From: a virus
Length of the DNA: 23,823 nucleotides
Direction: 5' to 3' (one strand)
IMG/VR virus record: IMGVR_UViG_3300006802_000575
Span: 1-23,823 of that record
Shown in pieces: positions 6,474-13,552 of this stretch (within the stretch, counting starts at the first letter, position 1; each line of letters starts with the position of its first letter). The position numbers were made by a program, and so were the translations under genes. The notes below the pieces were generated by a model. That model saw nothing but the letters and a program-made list of their open reading frames with translations, made no database searches and was not told the DNA's origin.

Positions 6474-6764
6474 ATGTCAGAAGAAGAAACACAAGAATCA
6501 ACCTGGACAGGATTGAAGAAAACAATCATTGGAACCTTAGCCACTGTAGTTACAGCAGGTGGCGCTTGGATTGGTACAACTTTGTTTGGTGGTGAAGAGG
6601 CAGCTCCAGCTCCTGTTCAAGCAGCACCTACAATTAATATTACTCAACAAGCAGCTCCAGCAGCAGTACCTGTTAATAACACTACTATCATTCATGAGAA
6701 GACAGTAGAAAAAGCAGCTCCTGCTCCTAAAGAAGAACCTAAAAAAGAAGAACAACCTTGGTAA
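6474..6764 (+). CDS. Single-TM protein with an Ala/Pro-rich periplasmic tail, unknown
   Basis: The 96-residue protein has an acidic N-terminus, one membrane segment (about 17-38, TIIGTLATVVTAGGAWIG) and then a low-complexity region of Ala, Pro, Gln and Val ending in KEEPKKEEQPW. The layout resembles a short TonB-like or spanin-like periplasmic linker: an anchor and an extended, Pro-rich arm. No TonB C-terminal fold is present. It overlaps the CsgG-like gene by one base (TAATG), so the two are probably made together. An inner-membrane spanin role beside a holin-like gene, or an energy or anchoring link for the pore next door, are both possible. The function is unknown. Confidence 0.6.
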   Translation: MSEEETQESTWTGLKKTIIGTLATVVTAGGAWIGTTLFGGEEAAPAPVQAAPTINITQQAAPAAVPVNNTTIIHEKTVEKAAPAPKEEPKKEEQPW

Positions 6765-7516
6765 TGAAAAGTTTTTGGAATAAATACAAACACTTCATTA
6801 TTACAGTATTAGGATTAATGCTACTCACTACATTAGCTATGAACGCTAATGCTCAAGTGGGTAGCGTTAAAACTGAAAAATATCAGGCTGACTTTGAAAA
6901 GAAACAATCTATTGAATTAGTTGCTGATTATAATGGTCCTGTTATTCCTATTCAGATCTTAAAAATTGGAATTAATGAAGAACTATTCGAGATGTATCCT
7001 GAATTAAAGGATAAGCGAGTAGGTTTAGGTGTTACTAATATTGTACTTGAATATTTAGAATATACTAATCGTTTTGAATTTACAGAAGATAAATTAGAAA
7101 TCAAAGAAAAAATGATTGCTCAATTTAAAGCTTCTAATAAAGGATTTACAGAAAATAAAATAGACGGTAAAGGTAAAATTAAGTTAGCCCGTTACTTTGT
7201 TTATATTGAAGTATATGATTTTTCAGTAGCTGAAAATGAAATATTTGACATTCAAAAAGGTAAAAGCTATTCTCGTATAGATCAAACAACTACATTAGGT
7301 TTACAAGTTAGATTTGTAGACGCTCAATCAGGAGAAGTAATTGTTGGGTCTGGTTTAGGAGAAGCTGTTACTGTTAAAGAATCTACTATGTTAGGTAATA
7401 TTGATGAAGTTAAATTTAATCAATCAACAATTGGTATTACTACTAAAAAATCACTTGAAACCGCATCATCTCGTATTGTGAGTAAACTTATTAAAAAAGG
7501 TGTATTTCCACAATGA
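6764..7516 (+). CDS. CsgG-family outer-membrane secretion protein
   Basis: CsgG proteins form the nonameric outer-membrane channel that exports curli subunits. From the ATG at 6764 the protein is 250 residues (a TTG six bases earlier is less likely because the ATG overlaps the previous stop as TAATG). Signal peptide 1-30 ends AMNANA. The CsgG-like body shows the early strand-helix part with KRVGLGVTNIVLEYLEYTNR (84-103), a grown-strand region ARYFVYIEVYDF (142-153), the strand TLGLQVRFVDAQSGEVIV (177-194), GLGEA (197-201) and a long C-terminal helix ending IVSKLIKKG. Length and order fit the family. Curli CsgG is a lipoprotein, but there is no cysteine at the cleavage site here, so it may be soluble in the periplasm or anchored differently. 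It overlaps the next gene by ATGA. No CsgA-like repeat subunit is visible nearby. Confidence 0.75.
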   Translation: MKSFWNKYKHFIITVLGLMLLTTLAMNANAQVGSVKTEKYQADFEKKQSIELVADYNGPVIPIQILKIGINEELFEMYPELKDKRVGLGVTNIVLEYLEYTNRFEFTEDKLEIKEKMIAQFKASNKGFTENKIDGKGKIKLARYFVYIEVYDFSVAENEIFDIQKGKSYSRIDQTTTLGLQVRFVDAQSGEVIVGSGLGEAVTVKESTMLGNIDEVKFNQSTIGITTKKSLETASSRIVSKLIKKGVFPQ

Positions 7517-8754
7517 AAAAATTTATAGTACTATTAGTTTTATTACTGCCCTTAGCTGTATTAGGCCAAAGTACTGTAAACTATTCATATAGTGATCCTT
7601 GTACTGGTAAAGTAAAAAATCTTACTTTTCAAGATAATCAAACTATTACTGTTAATTATTTAGGTTATATTCAAGCTTTTGATTTTAATCAAATTAATAA
7701 TGGTGAACTTGAGACTTGGATTAATGGAGTAGCAAGACAAAATACTTCTAGCCCGTGTGCCGCTGCTACTACTGTTGTTACTACTGCAACTAATTTAGCT
7801 ATAACTAATAATATTATATCTACTTTAACTAATGTCACCTCAGTGGCTACATCTGTAGGTTCAAGTTTAGCCTCAGCTATTCCTATGCCTTCAACTCCAT
7901 CATCTCCTTCTTCTACACCTTCATCTAGTACACCTTCAAGTAAAAAATTAGAAGGAGGTGAAACAAACGATAATGCAACAGAAGAATCTACACCTACTAC
8001 CACAACTACTGAAGGTGGATCAGATAATACAGGAGGATCAATTAGTAATTCAGTTGAAGGCACATCAAGTGAAGGAGGAAACTCAGGTGGAGGTGGTGGA
8101 AAAAGTACAGCTAAAGCTAAAGAAGCTAAAACTAATACTGGTAGTTTAATTGGATCAGGTGATATTGTTGTAACTAATAATAGAAATGATAATACAAATA
8201 ACTTAAGAATGACAGCTAGTATGACTAAGTCAAACTATAAAAATACATTTGCTAAAGGTTTCTTATTTAATTTTACTACTCAACTTAATAACTCTAACCT
8301 TACATTTTATACTGCTTCTACTAAGAAAAAATCTACACTTATATTTGCTAATTCAAGTTTAGTAAATAAAGACTATGATATATTTAATACTACTACAGCT
8401 ATAGAATCTTATCGATTTGGTAAGTTTTCAGCTATGGGAGGAGTTAATTTTACTTTAGGAAAAATAGGTACTAAAGGATTTCAAAATTTATCATCAGTTG
8501 CAGGAGGTTTCTATTTATTCCCGGTGAATAAGAATATAACAGGTAATTTTTTATTATTAAGTGTTTATTCTCCATTTACTCAATTTTATGATGGTAGATG
8601 GTGGAATAGTGGTTTATTGTTAGTACCGTTTAGTTCTTGGGATTTTAAAGTAACTAAAACATTTAAATTTAATATTAGTTTCTCAGGAGTATATGAATTA
8701 AATAAAAGTATGTTAAATTACCAGATATTAACTGGTGGAAAAATAATGCTATGA
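7513..8754 (+). CDS. Secreted protein with Ser/Thr/Gly linker and probable outer-membrane beta-barrel
   Basis: The 413-residue protein has a signal peptide (1-18, ending LAVLG) and a small N-terminal beta domain with two cysteines (C30, C82). Next comes a long low-complexity region (about 125-215) of Pro, Ser, Thr, Gly and Glu with a GGGGG run. The C-terminal part (about 230-413) has alternating hydrophobic and polar strands, rich in aromatic residues, such as KFSAMGGVNFTLGKIG and FKFNISFSGVYEL, as in a small outer-membrane barrel. It overlaps the CsgG-like gene by ATGA and the next gene by ATGA, so production is likely coupled. I recognise no named family; it is not an evident CsgE or CsgF. 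A role as partner, anchor or cargo of the CsgG-like channel is inferred from order alone. Confidence 0.6.
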   Translation: MKKFIVLLVLLLPLAVLGQSTVNYSYSDPCTGKVKNLTFQDNQTITVNYLGYIQAFDFNQINNGELETWINGVARQNTSSPCAAATTVVTTATNLAITNNIISTLTNVTSVATSVGSSLASAIPMPSTPSSPSSTPSSSTPSSKKLEGGETNDNATEESTPTTTTTEGGSDNTGGSISNSVEGTSSEGGNSGGGGGKSTAKAKEAKTNTGSLIGSGDIVVTNNRNDNTNNLRMTASMTKSNYKNTFAKGFLFNFTTQLNNSNLTFYTASTKKKSTLIFANSSLVNKDYDIFNTTTAIESYRFGKFSAMGGVNFTLGKIGTKGFQNLSSVAGGFYLFPVNKNITGNFLLLSVYSPFTQFYDGRWWNSGLLLVPFSSWDFKVTKTFKFNISFSGVYELNKSMLNYQILTGGKIML

Positions 8755-10007
8755 GATATTTGCTAATATTACTATTATTACCTTTAAATTTATTAGCACA
8801 AAATTTTTCATATTCAGGATATGTTTATAATGCTGATAATACAGGGGCACTTAATGTTCCTATAAAGTTGTATGCTAGAACATCTAATGTAGCGGCGGTA
8901 GTTCAAAACTCTGAACAATTTGGAGTGTCTAATGGTTCAGCTTGGTTAACTAAAAATACATATAGTGGTACTCCAAATAATAGCACAACATATAACTATA
9001 GTACAACTAATGCTTTTACAATCACTACATCAGCAGGATCAGCTACTATAGCTCCATTTACTTCTAATATCCCTGCTAATAGAAATAGAGGTACATCTGT
9101 TTTATTTTCATCACTTAATTCAGATGAAGGTTCAGTAATTATAACATTTCCTTCAGGATTTACTCCTTCTTTTTTAGGCACTACTTATTCTAGTGGTCAT
9201 ATAAATACTAATTCATGGTTCACATTTGGAACTAATAGTAGTTCAGGATATAGTGGTACTGCTTCAAATCCTAATGCACCCACACTGCATATAGGATCTG
9301 TAAGTAATAGTACTACAGATAATAATATGTCTTATACTAGTACAGAATCTTACACTGATCCATATTGGGGAGATGTTTTTAGAGTAAGATATGAAGGTAA
9401 TTCTAATTATAGTCAACAAGGTATTAACACTATTTATGACTTATATTTTATAAAAAATCAACCTAATACCCAATTAGTTGTATGGAGACAATTTACAACA
9501 GATGGTTCATCTACCTCAGTAAGTGGGTCACCTCCAGGACCTTGGACTTTAAATACTACATCTATTACTAATTCAACAGGTTATTATTCTTTTAATACAA
9601 GTTTAAATATTTCATCTTATGAATTTTATATTCAAATAGATGTACCTAGTCCTATATCTAATTTAGATAATAATGATATAATTAATACTCTTAAAGTTAT
9701 TAATGGTACTATTCCATTTAATAGTTCTTTTTATTATTTAAATGATGTAAATGGAGATGGAAAAGTTACTGTGTCTGATGCTTATTATATTGGAGCTAAA
9801 AAACAAGGAAGATTTACAACATGGGTAGGAACTTTTACTTCTCGACTATTTACTCCTACAGAATATTCAACAATTAAATCTAATACTTCAAATCTAAAAC
9901 CGACTTATCCCGGCGTATCTTCAATTACTATCTCTAATCCCACAAGTGGCGGTAGTAGTAATTACTATATTATAGCTCCGGGTTATAGCACTAATACAAC
10001 ATTTTAA
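8751..10007 (+). CDS. Secreted beta-rich protein ending in a dockerin-like module
   Basis: The 418-residue protein has a signal peptide (1-16, ending NLLA) and a carboxypeptidase-regulatory or Ig-like start (18-45, YSGYVYNADNTGALNVPIKL). A large beta-rich, Ser/Thr/Asn-rich ectodomain (about 85-300) includes a W-rich section with VVWRQF. The C-terminus has a dockerin-like pair: DNNDIINTLKVINGT (306-320) and NDVNGDGKVTVSDAYYIG (331-348), the latter with the Ca-binding DxNxDGxxxxxD spacing. The part after it (GRF.TW, then LFTPTEY, LKPTYPGV) repeats the same order as the T9SS cargo at 4216, so the two proteins share a module of about 80 residues. It lacks a T9SS sorting domain, so it may reach the surface by the neighbouring CsgG-like channel or by docking. 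Adhesion or assembly is inferred; no enzyme motif is seen. Confidence 0.65.
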   Translation: MRYLLILLLLPLNLLAQNFSYSGYVYNADNTGALNVPIKLYARTSNVAAVVQNSEQFGVSNGSAWLTKNTYSGTPNNSTTYNYSTTNAFTITTSAGSATIAPFTSNIPANRNRGTSVLFSSLNSDEGSVIITFPSGFTPSFLGTTYSSGHINTNSWFTFGTNSSSGYSGTASNPNAPTLHIGSVSNSTTDNNMSYTSTESYTDPYWGDVFRVRYEGNSNYSQQGINTIYDLYFIKNQPNTQLVVWRQFTTDGSSTSVSGSPPGPWTLNTTSITNSTGYYSFNTSLNISSYEFYIQIDVPSPISNLDNNDIINTLKVINGTIPFNSSFYYLNDVNGDGKVTVSDAYYIGAKKQGRFTTWVGTFTSRLFTPTEYSTIKSNTSNLKPTYPGVSSITISNPTSGGSSNYYIIAPGYSTNTTF

Positions 10008-10009
10008 AC

Positions 10010-10462
10010 ATGAAACACCTACTAATCTTTTTATTCTTATTATTACCGTTTACTTTATTAGCAAACGATTGTGTTTACGTTAATCAAATAACTGTAAATA
10101 AAAAATTTAAAGAATTAAACAGCAGAAACATTAAATTTGGTATAAAACAAATTACAGAGGAATTACTATCAGAAAGATATTGTCTGGCGGACTCTTCTAA
10201 CGCTGTTGATATAGAAGTATATTCTATAGGAGCCCCTAAAACCACCATTCGTATTATAGGTGCCTCGTCAATATCTCAAGTTACTCAAATTAGTTTAAAA
10301 GTAACTTATAAAGGAGTAGTATATGAAGGTTTAGGAGAAGCTGAAACTGATGTTAGATCTATGTTTATTGAATTAGAAAATAATGAAGTACCATTTAACA
10401 ACACTACTATATCAATTGCTTTAAAAAGAGCACTTCAAAACGCTATACAAAGGTTACCTTAA
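10010..10462 (+). CDS. Small periplasmic protein resembling the C-terminal part of the CsgG-like protein
   Basis: The 150-residue protein has a signal peptide (1-18, ending FTLLA) and a mature part with alternating strands and helices. Its second half (about 93-148) runs ISLKVTYKGVVYEGLGEA, then EVPFNNTTISIALKRALQNA. This matches by eye the CsgG-like protein at 6764 from LGLQVRFVDAQSGEV through GLGEA to EVKFNQSTIGITTKKSLETA, with similar spacing. It therefore looks like a shortened paralogue without the full channel-forming part. Cysteines at 21 and 58 could form a disulfide. It starts 3 bases after the dockerin-like protein and ends 36 bases before the endolysin. A periplasmic adaptor or accessory to the channel is inferred. 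Confidence 0.6.
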   Translation: MKHLLIFLFLLLPFTLLANDCVYVNQITVNKKFKELNSRNIKFGIKQITEELLSERYCLADSSNAVDIEVYSIGAPKTTIRIIGASSISQVTQISLKVTYKGVVYEGLGEAETDVRSMFIELENNEVPFNNTTISIALKRALQNAIQRLP

Positions 10463-10463
10463 A

Positions 10464-10477
10464 ATATTTATTATTAA
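10464..10477 (+). promoter_or_regulatory. Weak copy of the recurrent motif
   Basis: ATATTTATTATTAA begins two bases after the stop of the small periplasmic protein and 34 bases before the M15 peptidase. It keeps the ATATTTAT core of ATATTTATAAYACG and could give the endolysin its own start of transcription. Confidence 0.3.
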
Positions 10478-10497
10478 ACAACTAAAATCAAAAAATT

Positions 10498-10968
10498 ATG
10501 CAATTATCAAAGTATTTTACACTAGCTGAATTAACTCCTTCGGGAACAGCAAAACGTTTAGGTATTTCAAACAATCCAACTCCTGAACACTTAGAATGTT
10601 TAAAAGGATTAGCGGTTAACGTATTAGACAAAGTAAGAGAACATTTTGGAAAACCAATTTGGGTATCTTCAGGTTACCGATCTAAAGCGTTAAACGAGGT
10701 TACTCCTGGTTCTAGTGCTACATCACAACACTGTACAGGCGAAGCTGCTGACTTGGATCAAGACGGTAGAGGTACAGGTGTAACTAATAAAATGGTGTTT
10801 GATTATATTAAAGATCATTTAAATTTTGATCAATTAATTTATGAGTACGGTACTGATGCTAATCCTGATTGGGTTCATGTTAGCTGGGAATCTACAGGAA
10901 AACAAAGAAAACAAGTATTACGTTGTACTAGAGTAAACGGTAAACCAGTTTACACACCATACAAGTAA
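10498..10968 (+). CDS. Peptidase M15 family endolysin
   Basis: This is a zinc D-Ala-type peptidase (M15_3 group) that would cleave peptidoglycan cross-links at lysis. Nearly the whole 156-residue protein is the domain: a start SKYFTLAELTPSGTA, R61 in SSGYRS, zinc ligands H78 and D85 in SQHCTGEAADLD, catalytic-type E116 in DQLIYEY, and the last ligand H127 in DWVHVSW. All key residues are present. There is no signal peptide, so it needs a holin or membrane change to reach the cell wall; the two-TM protein at 6116 is the nearest candidate. The leader is A-rich (ctaaaatcaaaaaatt). This gene gives the best-defined function in the cassette and fits late expression. Confidence 0.92.
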   Translation: MQLSKYFTLAELTPSGTAKRLGISNNPTPEHLECLKGLAVNVLDKVREHFGKPIWVSSGYRSKALNEVTPGSSATSQHCTGEAADLDQDGRGTGVTNKMVFDYIKDHLNFDQLIYEYGTDANPDWVHVSWESTGKQRKQVLRCTRVNGKPVYTPYK

Positions 10969-11017
10969 TTCAACTACAACTTGGCATTATGACCACTCTT
11001 TATTATATATCAGGAGT

Positions 11018-11458
11018 ATGGACATAGATAAAGTATTTAATTCATTTAATGATGGAGAGTTTCAGGAGGTTATAAAAGACCTTCGGGACACTCCATCTTA
11101 TTGGATTGGTATGTTTAAAAAACTAATACATAATTATAATAACGGTTATCAATATTTCATGAAAAATCTTCTAGACTCATTAGAAGATGAACACGACATA
11201 GATAAGGATAAAGTAAAAGACACAGTTGAATACTTAACTTACTCTATAGCATACTCGTACATTAAAAGACTTGATATTACCGACTTATCCCACCTATATT
11301 ACATTACCTTAGCAGCAGACGATATGTTGTTGACTAGTGTTAAACGTTGTTTATACTACTTTGAATCAATAGAAAGATATGAGGATTGTGCATATCTAAA
11401 ATCACTTGAAACAGAGGTAAACAAAATCCTCCTAAAGTTTGGCCCTCCAAATAAATAA
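11018..11458 (+). CDS. Unknown helical protein, 146 residues
   Basis: The protein has no signal peptide or membrane segment. It is predicted helical throughout, acidic at the start (MDIDKVFNSFNDGEF) and rich in Tyr and Leu in the middle (YLTYSIAYSYIKRL, about 69-82), ending KFGPPNK. I do not recognise a family. It lies between the endolysin and the HD phosphohydrolase, with an AGGAG one base before the ATG that is too close to act as a Shine-Dalgarno site. Codon use matches its neighbours, and the uninterrupted length supports a real gene. A cytoplasmic role in the replication or late-transcription region is only a guess from position. Confidence 0.65.
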   Translation: MDIDKVFNSFNDGEFQEVIKDLRDTPSYWIGMFKKLIHNYNNGYQYFMKNLLDSLEDEHDIDKDKVKDTVEYLTYSIAYSYIKRLDITDLSHLYYITLAADDMLLTSVKRCLYYFESIERYEDCAYLKSLETEVNKILLKFGPPNK

Positions 11459-11462
11459 TATT

Positions 11463-11476
11463 ATATTTTTAATACG
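11463..11476 (+). promoter_or_regulatory. Copy of the recurrent motif (one mismatch)
   Basis: ATATTTTTAATACG differs from ATATTTATAAYACG at one position and begins five bases after a stop codon. It precedes the purine-rich leader and the HD-sigma gene run that starts at 11580. Confidence 0.42.
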
Positions 11477-11479
11477 GGT

Positions 11480-11561
11480 TTTAAGGATTAAGAGAAAGAG
11501 ATAGGAGATAGGGAATAAGAAACGAAACAAGAACAAGAAAAGCACCTAGAGAATAAAATGG
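11480..11561 (+). promoter_or_regulatory. Purine-rich leader tract
   Basis: About 80 bases on the + strand are almost all A and G (for example AAGAGAAAGAGATAGGAGAT followed by GGGAATAAGAAACG). They contain no start codon used by a gene. The tract lies between a motif copy and the gene at 11580, so it may be a leader RNA acting in translation or binding a protein. Confidence 0.35.
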
Positions 11562-11579
11562 GTGGTTATAAATAAACAT

Positions 11580-11777
11580 ATGAGAAATAGAGAAATTTTT
11601 AACAGAAAATTAGAGAATTTAGAGTCTAATTTAACTAAAATGTCTTATTTATTAAGACGTCAAGGAACTAAAGATGAATACGATGAAATGATCACATCTT
11701 GTAGAGATCTAATTGAACAAATGAAATCATACATTAGTATGGAACCTGTTACGCCTAATGAAATCAATAAGTACTAA
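11580..11777 (+). CDS. Small coiled-coil protein, unknown
   Basis: From the ATG at 11580 the protein is 65 residues, beginning MRNREIFNRKLENLESNL; a GTG 18 bases upstream would add six residues and is less likely. It is charged and helical, with heptad-like leucine and isoleucine spacing over about residues 5-50 and a short tail PVTPNEINKY. Nothing suggests export. Its stop is one base before the preferred start of the HD phosphohydrolase (11779), so the two are translationally linked. I recall short proteins of this type beside late-gene regulators in T4-like aquatic phages, but they have no established role. Confidence 0.65.
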   Translation: MRNREIFNRKLENLESNLTKMSYLLRRQGTKDEYDEMITSCRDLIEQMKSYISMEPVTPNEINKY

Positions 11778-11778
11778 T

Positions 11779-12558
11779 ATGTTACAACCGGAACAAATAT
11801 TAAGTAACTGGGAAGAGTTCTTAGGTTATATTGATATGTACATTATGGGAGACCGTGGTGCTAAATTAAAAGCGTTTTATGAACAATATTCTGAACGTTT
11901 TATGATGATGCCGGCTGCTCATAAACCTCAATATCATAATTGTTTTCCTGGTGGTTATGTAGATCATGTTAATAGAGTAATTCAAGGTGCTTTAAAAATA
12001 GATCGGGTATGGAGAGAAATGGATGTAATAGATACTTATTCTACTGAAGAATTAGTGTTCTCTGCATTGAATCATGATTTAGGTAAATTTGGAACGTTTG
12101 AAGAAGAAGCATATCTACCTCAAACAGACCAATGGAGACGTGAAAAATTAAATGAACCTTATATGTTTAATGATCGTTTAGAGTTTATGTCTGTACCTGA
12201 TCGTGGTTTATATATATTATCTCAGCTGGGGATTACAGTAACAAAAAATGAGATGTTAACTATTAAATTACATGATGGTCTATATGATGAAGCTAATAAA
12301 CCATACTTAATGTCATGGATGCCAGAAACTAGACCTCGTACTTCATTAATCTATATAGTTCATCAGGCCGACTTAATGGCAGCAAGAATTGAATTCGAAA
12401 GAGAATGGTTACCTAAATTATTAGGACCAAGACCAGAAAATAAATCAAATTTTAGCTTAAAAAAGGAAGATAAGAAGACACCGGTTAAATCTAAAGCACT
12501 AGGTAGTGTTAAAAGTGAAGGTTTAAAAAATGTAATGTCTAATTTCTTCGACGAATAA
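11779..12558 (+). CDS. HD-domain metal-dependent phosphohydrolase
   Basis: The 259-residue protein carries an HD domain, a metal-dependent phosphohydrolase fold that acts on nucleotides or cyclic nucleotides. Candidate metal ligands are visible in order: H63 in GGYVDHVNRV, H99-D100 in SALNHDLGKFG, H165 in IKLHDGLYD, and D198 in VHQADLMAAR. The tail (about 220-259) is Lys/Ser-rich, ends SNFFDE and is probably flexible. I prefer the ATG at 11779 because it starts just after the previous stop; an in-frame ATG at 11758 would overlap that gene. The substrate cannot be read from the sequence; a nucleotide-pool or signalling-nucleotide role in infection is inferred. It is followed two bases later by a small membrane protein and then the sigma factor. 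Confidence 0.82.
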   Translation: MLQPEQILSNWEEFLGYIDMYIMGDRGAKLKAFYEQYSERFMMMPAAHKPQYHNCFPGGYVDHVNRVIQGALKIDRVWREMDVIDTYSTEELVFSALNHDLGKFGTFEEEAYLPQTDQWRREKLNEPYMFNDRLEFMSVPDRGLYILSQLGITVTKNEMLTIKLHDGLYDEANKPYLMSWMPETRPRTSLIYIVHQADLMAARIEFEREWLPKLLGPRPENKSNFSLKKEDKKTPVKSKALGSVKSEGLKNVMSNFFDE

Positions 12559-12560
12559 AA

Positions 12561-12827
12561 ATGATATATACAATATTAAGTGCATTGGTTGTGATCCTAG
12601 GGTTCACGACCTTTAACCTTTTAATGAAAAATGAACAAGCAGAAGATATAATTATGTCTCAAGATGAATTTATATCTATACTTACAGATACTATTAATAA
12701 AATAGATAATAAATTAAAACAAATTGATTACAAAGGTTCATTTGAGTCAGATGACGAAATAGGATTCTTTTTTAAAGAAATAAAAAATATACAAGCAACA
12801 CTGAATGAGTTCAATAATAAACGCTAG
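12561..12827 (+). CDS. Small membrane-anchored coiled-coil protein, unknown
   Basis: The 88-residue protein starts with a membrane segment (about 3-20, YTILSALVVILGFTTFNLLM) and continues as a charged helix with heptad spacing (about 24-60, with ISILTDTINKIDNKLKQI) to the end. It would sit in the inner membrane with a cytoplasmic or periplasmic coiled coil. It begins 2 bases after the HD protein and overlaps the sigma-factor gene by 23 bases, so it is expressed with both. No family is recognised. Compact placement and matching codon use support it as a real gene. Confidence 0.68.
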   Translation: MIYTILSALVVILGFTTFNLLMKNEQAEDIIMSQDEFISILTDTINKIDNKLKQIDYKGSFESDDEIGFFFKEIKNIQATLNEFNNKR

Positions 12828-13527
12828 TAATTTACCTAAGAACCCAAGTTCTACTAGGTACTTTACCCAAGATACAGAAGATGCTATTGTTGCTTATAAT
12901 AAGTCTTTAGACTTTGATGAACGTGATAAGATTTATAATAGAAAAATCCATTACGCTTTCTTCAAGTTAACAGAAAATATTATACATACGTTTAAATTTT
13001 ATTATACCGAGGTAGATAATATTGAAGATTTACAACATGAAATTATAACATTTCTATTAAGTAAAATTCATTTATTTGATCCAAGTAAAGGTGCTAAAGC
13101 ATACTCTTACTTTGGTACTATCGTAAAACGATATTTAATTATATCTAATACTAAAAACTATAAAAAACGTATAGATAAAGCGCCAATTGAAGATTTGGAA
13201 CAAGACGAGAAACATTCGTATGAAATCGATGATATCCCGCCTAATGAACGCTTAAATGAGTTCTTAACGCTATATACTGAATATTGTTCTAATAACTTAA
13301 AAACGTTATTTCCCAAAGATGGTGATGCTAAAATAGCTGATGCTATTCTTGAATTATTTCGTAAACGTGAAGTATTAGATATATTTAATAAAAAGGCACT
13401 TTATATATACATTCGTGAAATAATTGATGTGAAGACACCTAAAATTACTAAAATAGCTAATAGATTAGGTGACATATTTAAAGAACATTACTTATTTTAT
13501 ATCGAAAACGGATATACAAATTTCTAA
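12805..13527 (+). CDS. gp55: gp55-like late-transcription sigma factor
   Basis: T4 gp55 replaces the host sigma factor on host RNA polymerase so that it recognises short late promoters. This 240-residue protein shows the same type of core: helix NRKIHYAFFKLTENIIHTFK (45-64), then IEDLQHEIITFLLSKIHLFD (73-92) and the hallmark run PSKGAKAYSYFGTIVKRYLI (93-112), close in pattern to the gp55 stretch in which an FD..K turn precedes an AY-F helix and basic residues. It is longer than T4 gp55 (185 residues), and its C-terminal helices (about 195-235, TPKITKIANRLGDIF) could add a DNA- or clamp-binding part. It is placed just before the baseplate genes, and TATAAATA, the T4 late consensus, lies 11 bases after its stop. 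The start overlaps the previous gene by 23 bases and no later Met is available. Confidence 0.68.
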   Translation: MSSIINASNLPKNPSSTRYFTQDTEDAIVAYNKSLDFDERDKIYNRKIHYAFFKLTENIIHTFKFYYTEVDNIEDLQHEIITFLLSKIHLFDPSKGAKAYSYFGTIVKRYLIISNTKNYKKRIDKAPIEDLEQDEKHSYEIDDIPPNERLNEFLTLYTEYCSNNLKTLFPKDGDAKIADAILELFRKREVLDIFNKKALYIYIREIIDVKTPKITKIANRLGDIFKEHYLFYIENGYTNF

Positions 13528-13532
13528 GTATC

Positions 13533-13546
13533 ATATTTATAAATAA
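13533..13546 (+). promoter_or_regulatory. Candidate late promoter (motif copy containing TATAAATA)
   Basis: ATATTTATAAATAA is a copy of the recurrent motif, and on the same strand it contains TATAAATA (13538-13545), the exact T4 late promoter core. It stands directly before the baseplate operon (ATG at 13553) and directly after the gp55-like gene. The 7-base gap to the ATG would give a nearly leaderless message. Confidence 0.45.
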
Positions 13547-13552
13547 AAAATC

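Noticed and set aside
7689-8149. Overlapping frames on both strands (124 codons minus, 63 codons plus)
   Set aside because: They arise from the low-complexity Ser/Thr/Gly linker of the gene at 7513, whose other frames stay open by chance.
11012-11016. AGGAG before the gene at 11018 as a Shine-Dalgarno site
   Set aside because: Only one base separates it from the ATG, too short for ribosome binding, and other genes here use A-rich leaders.
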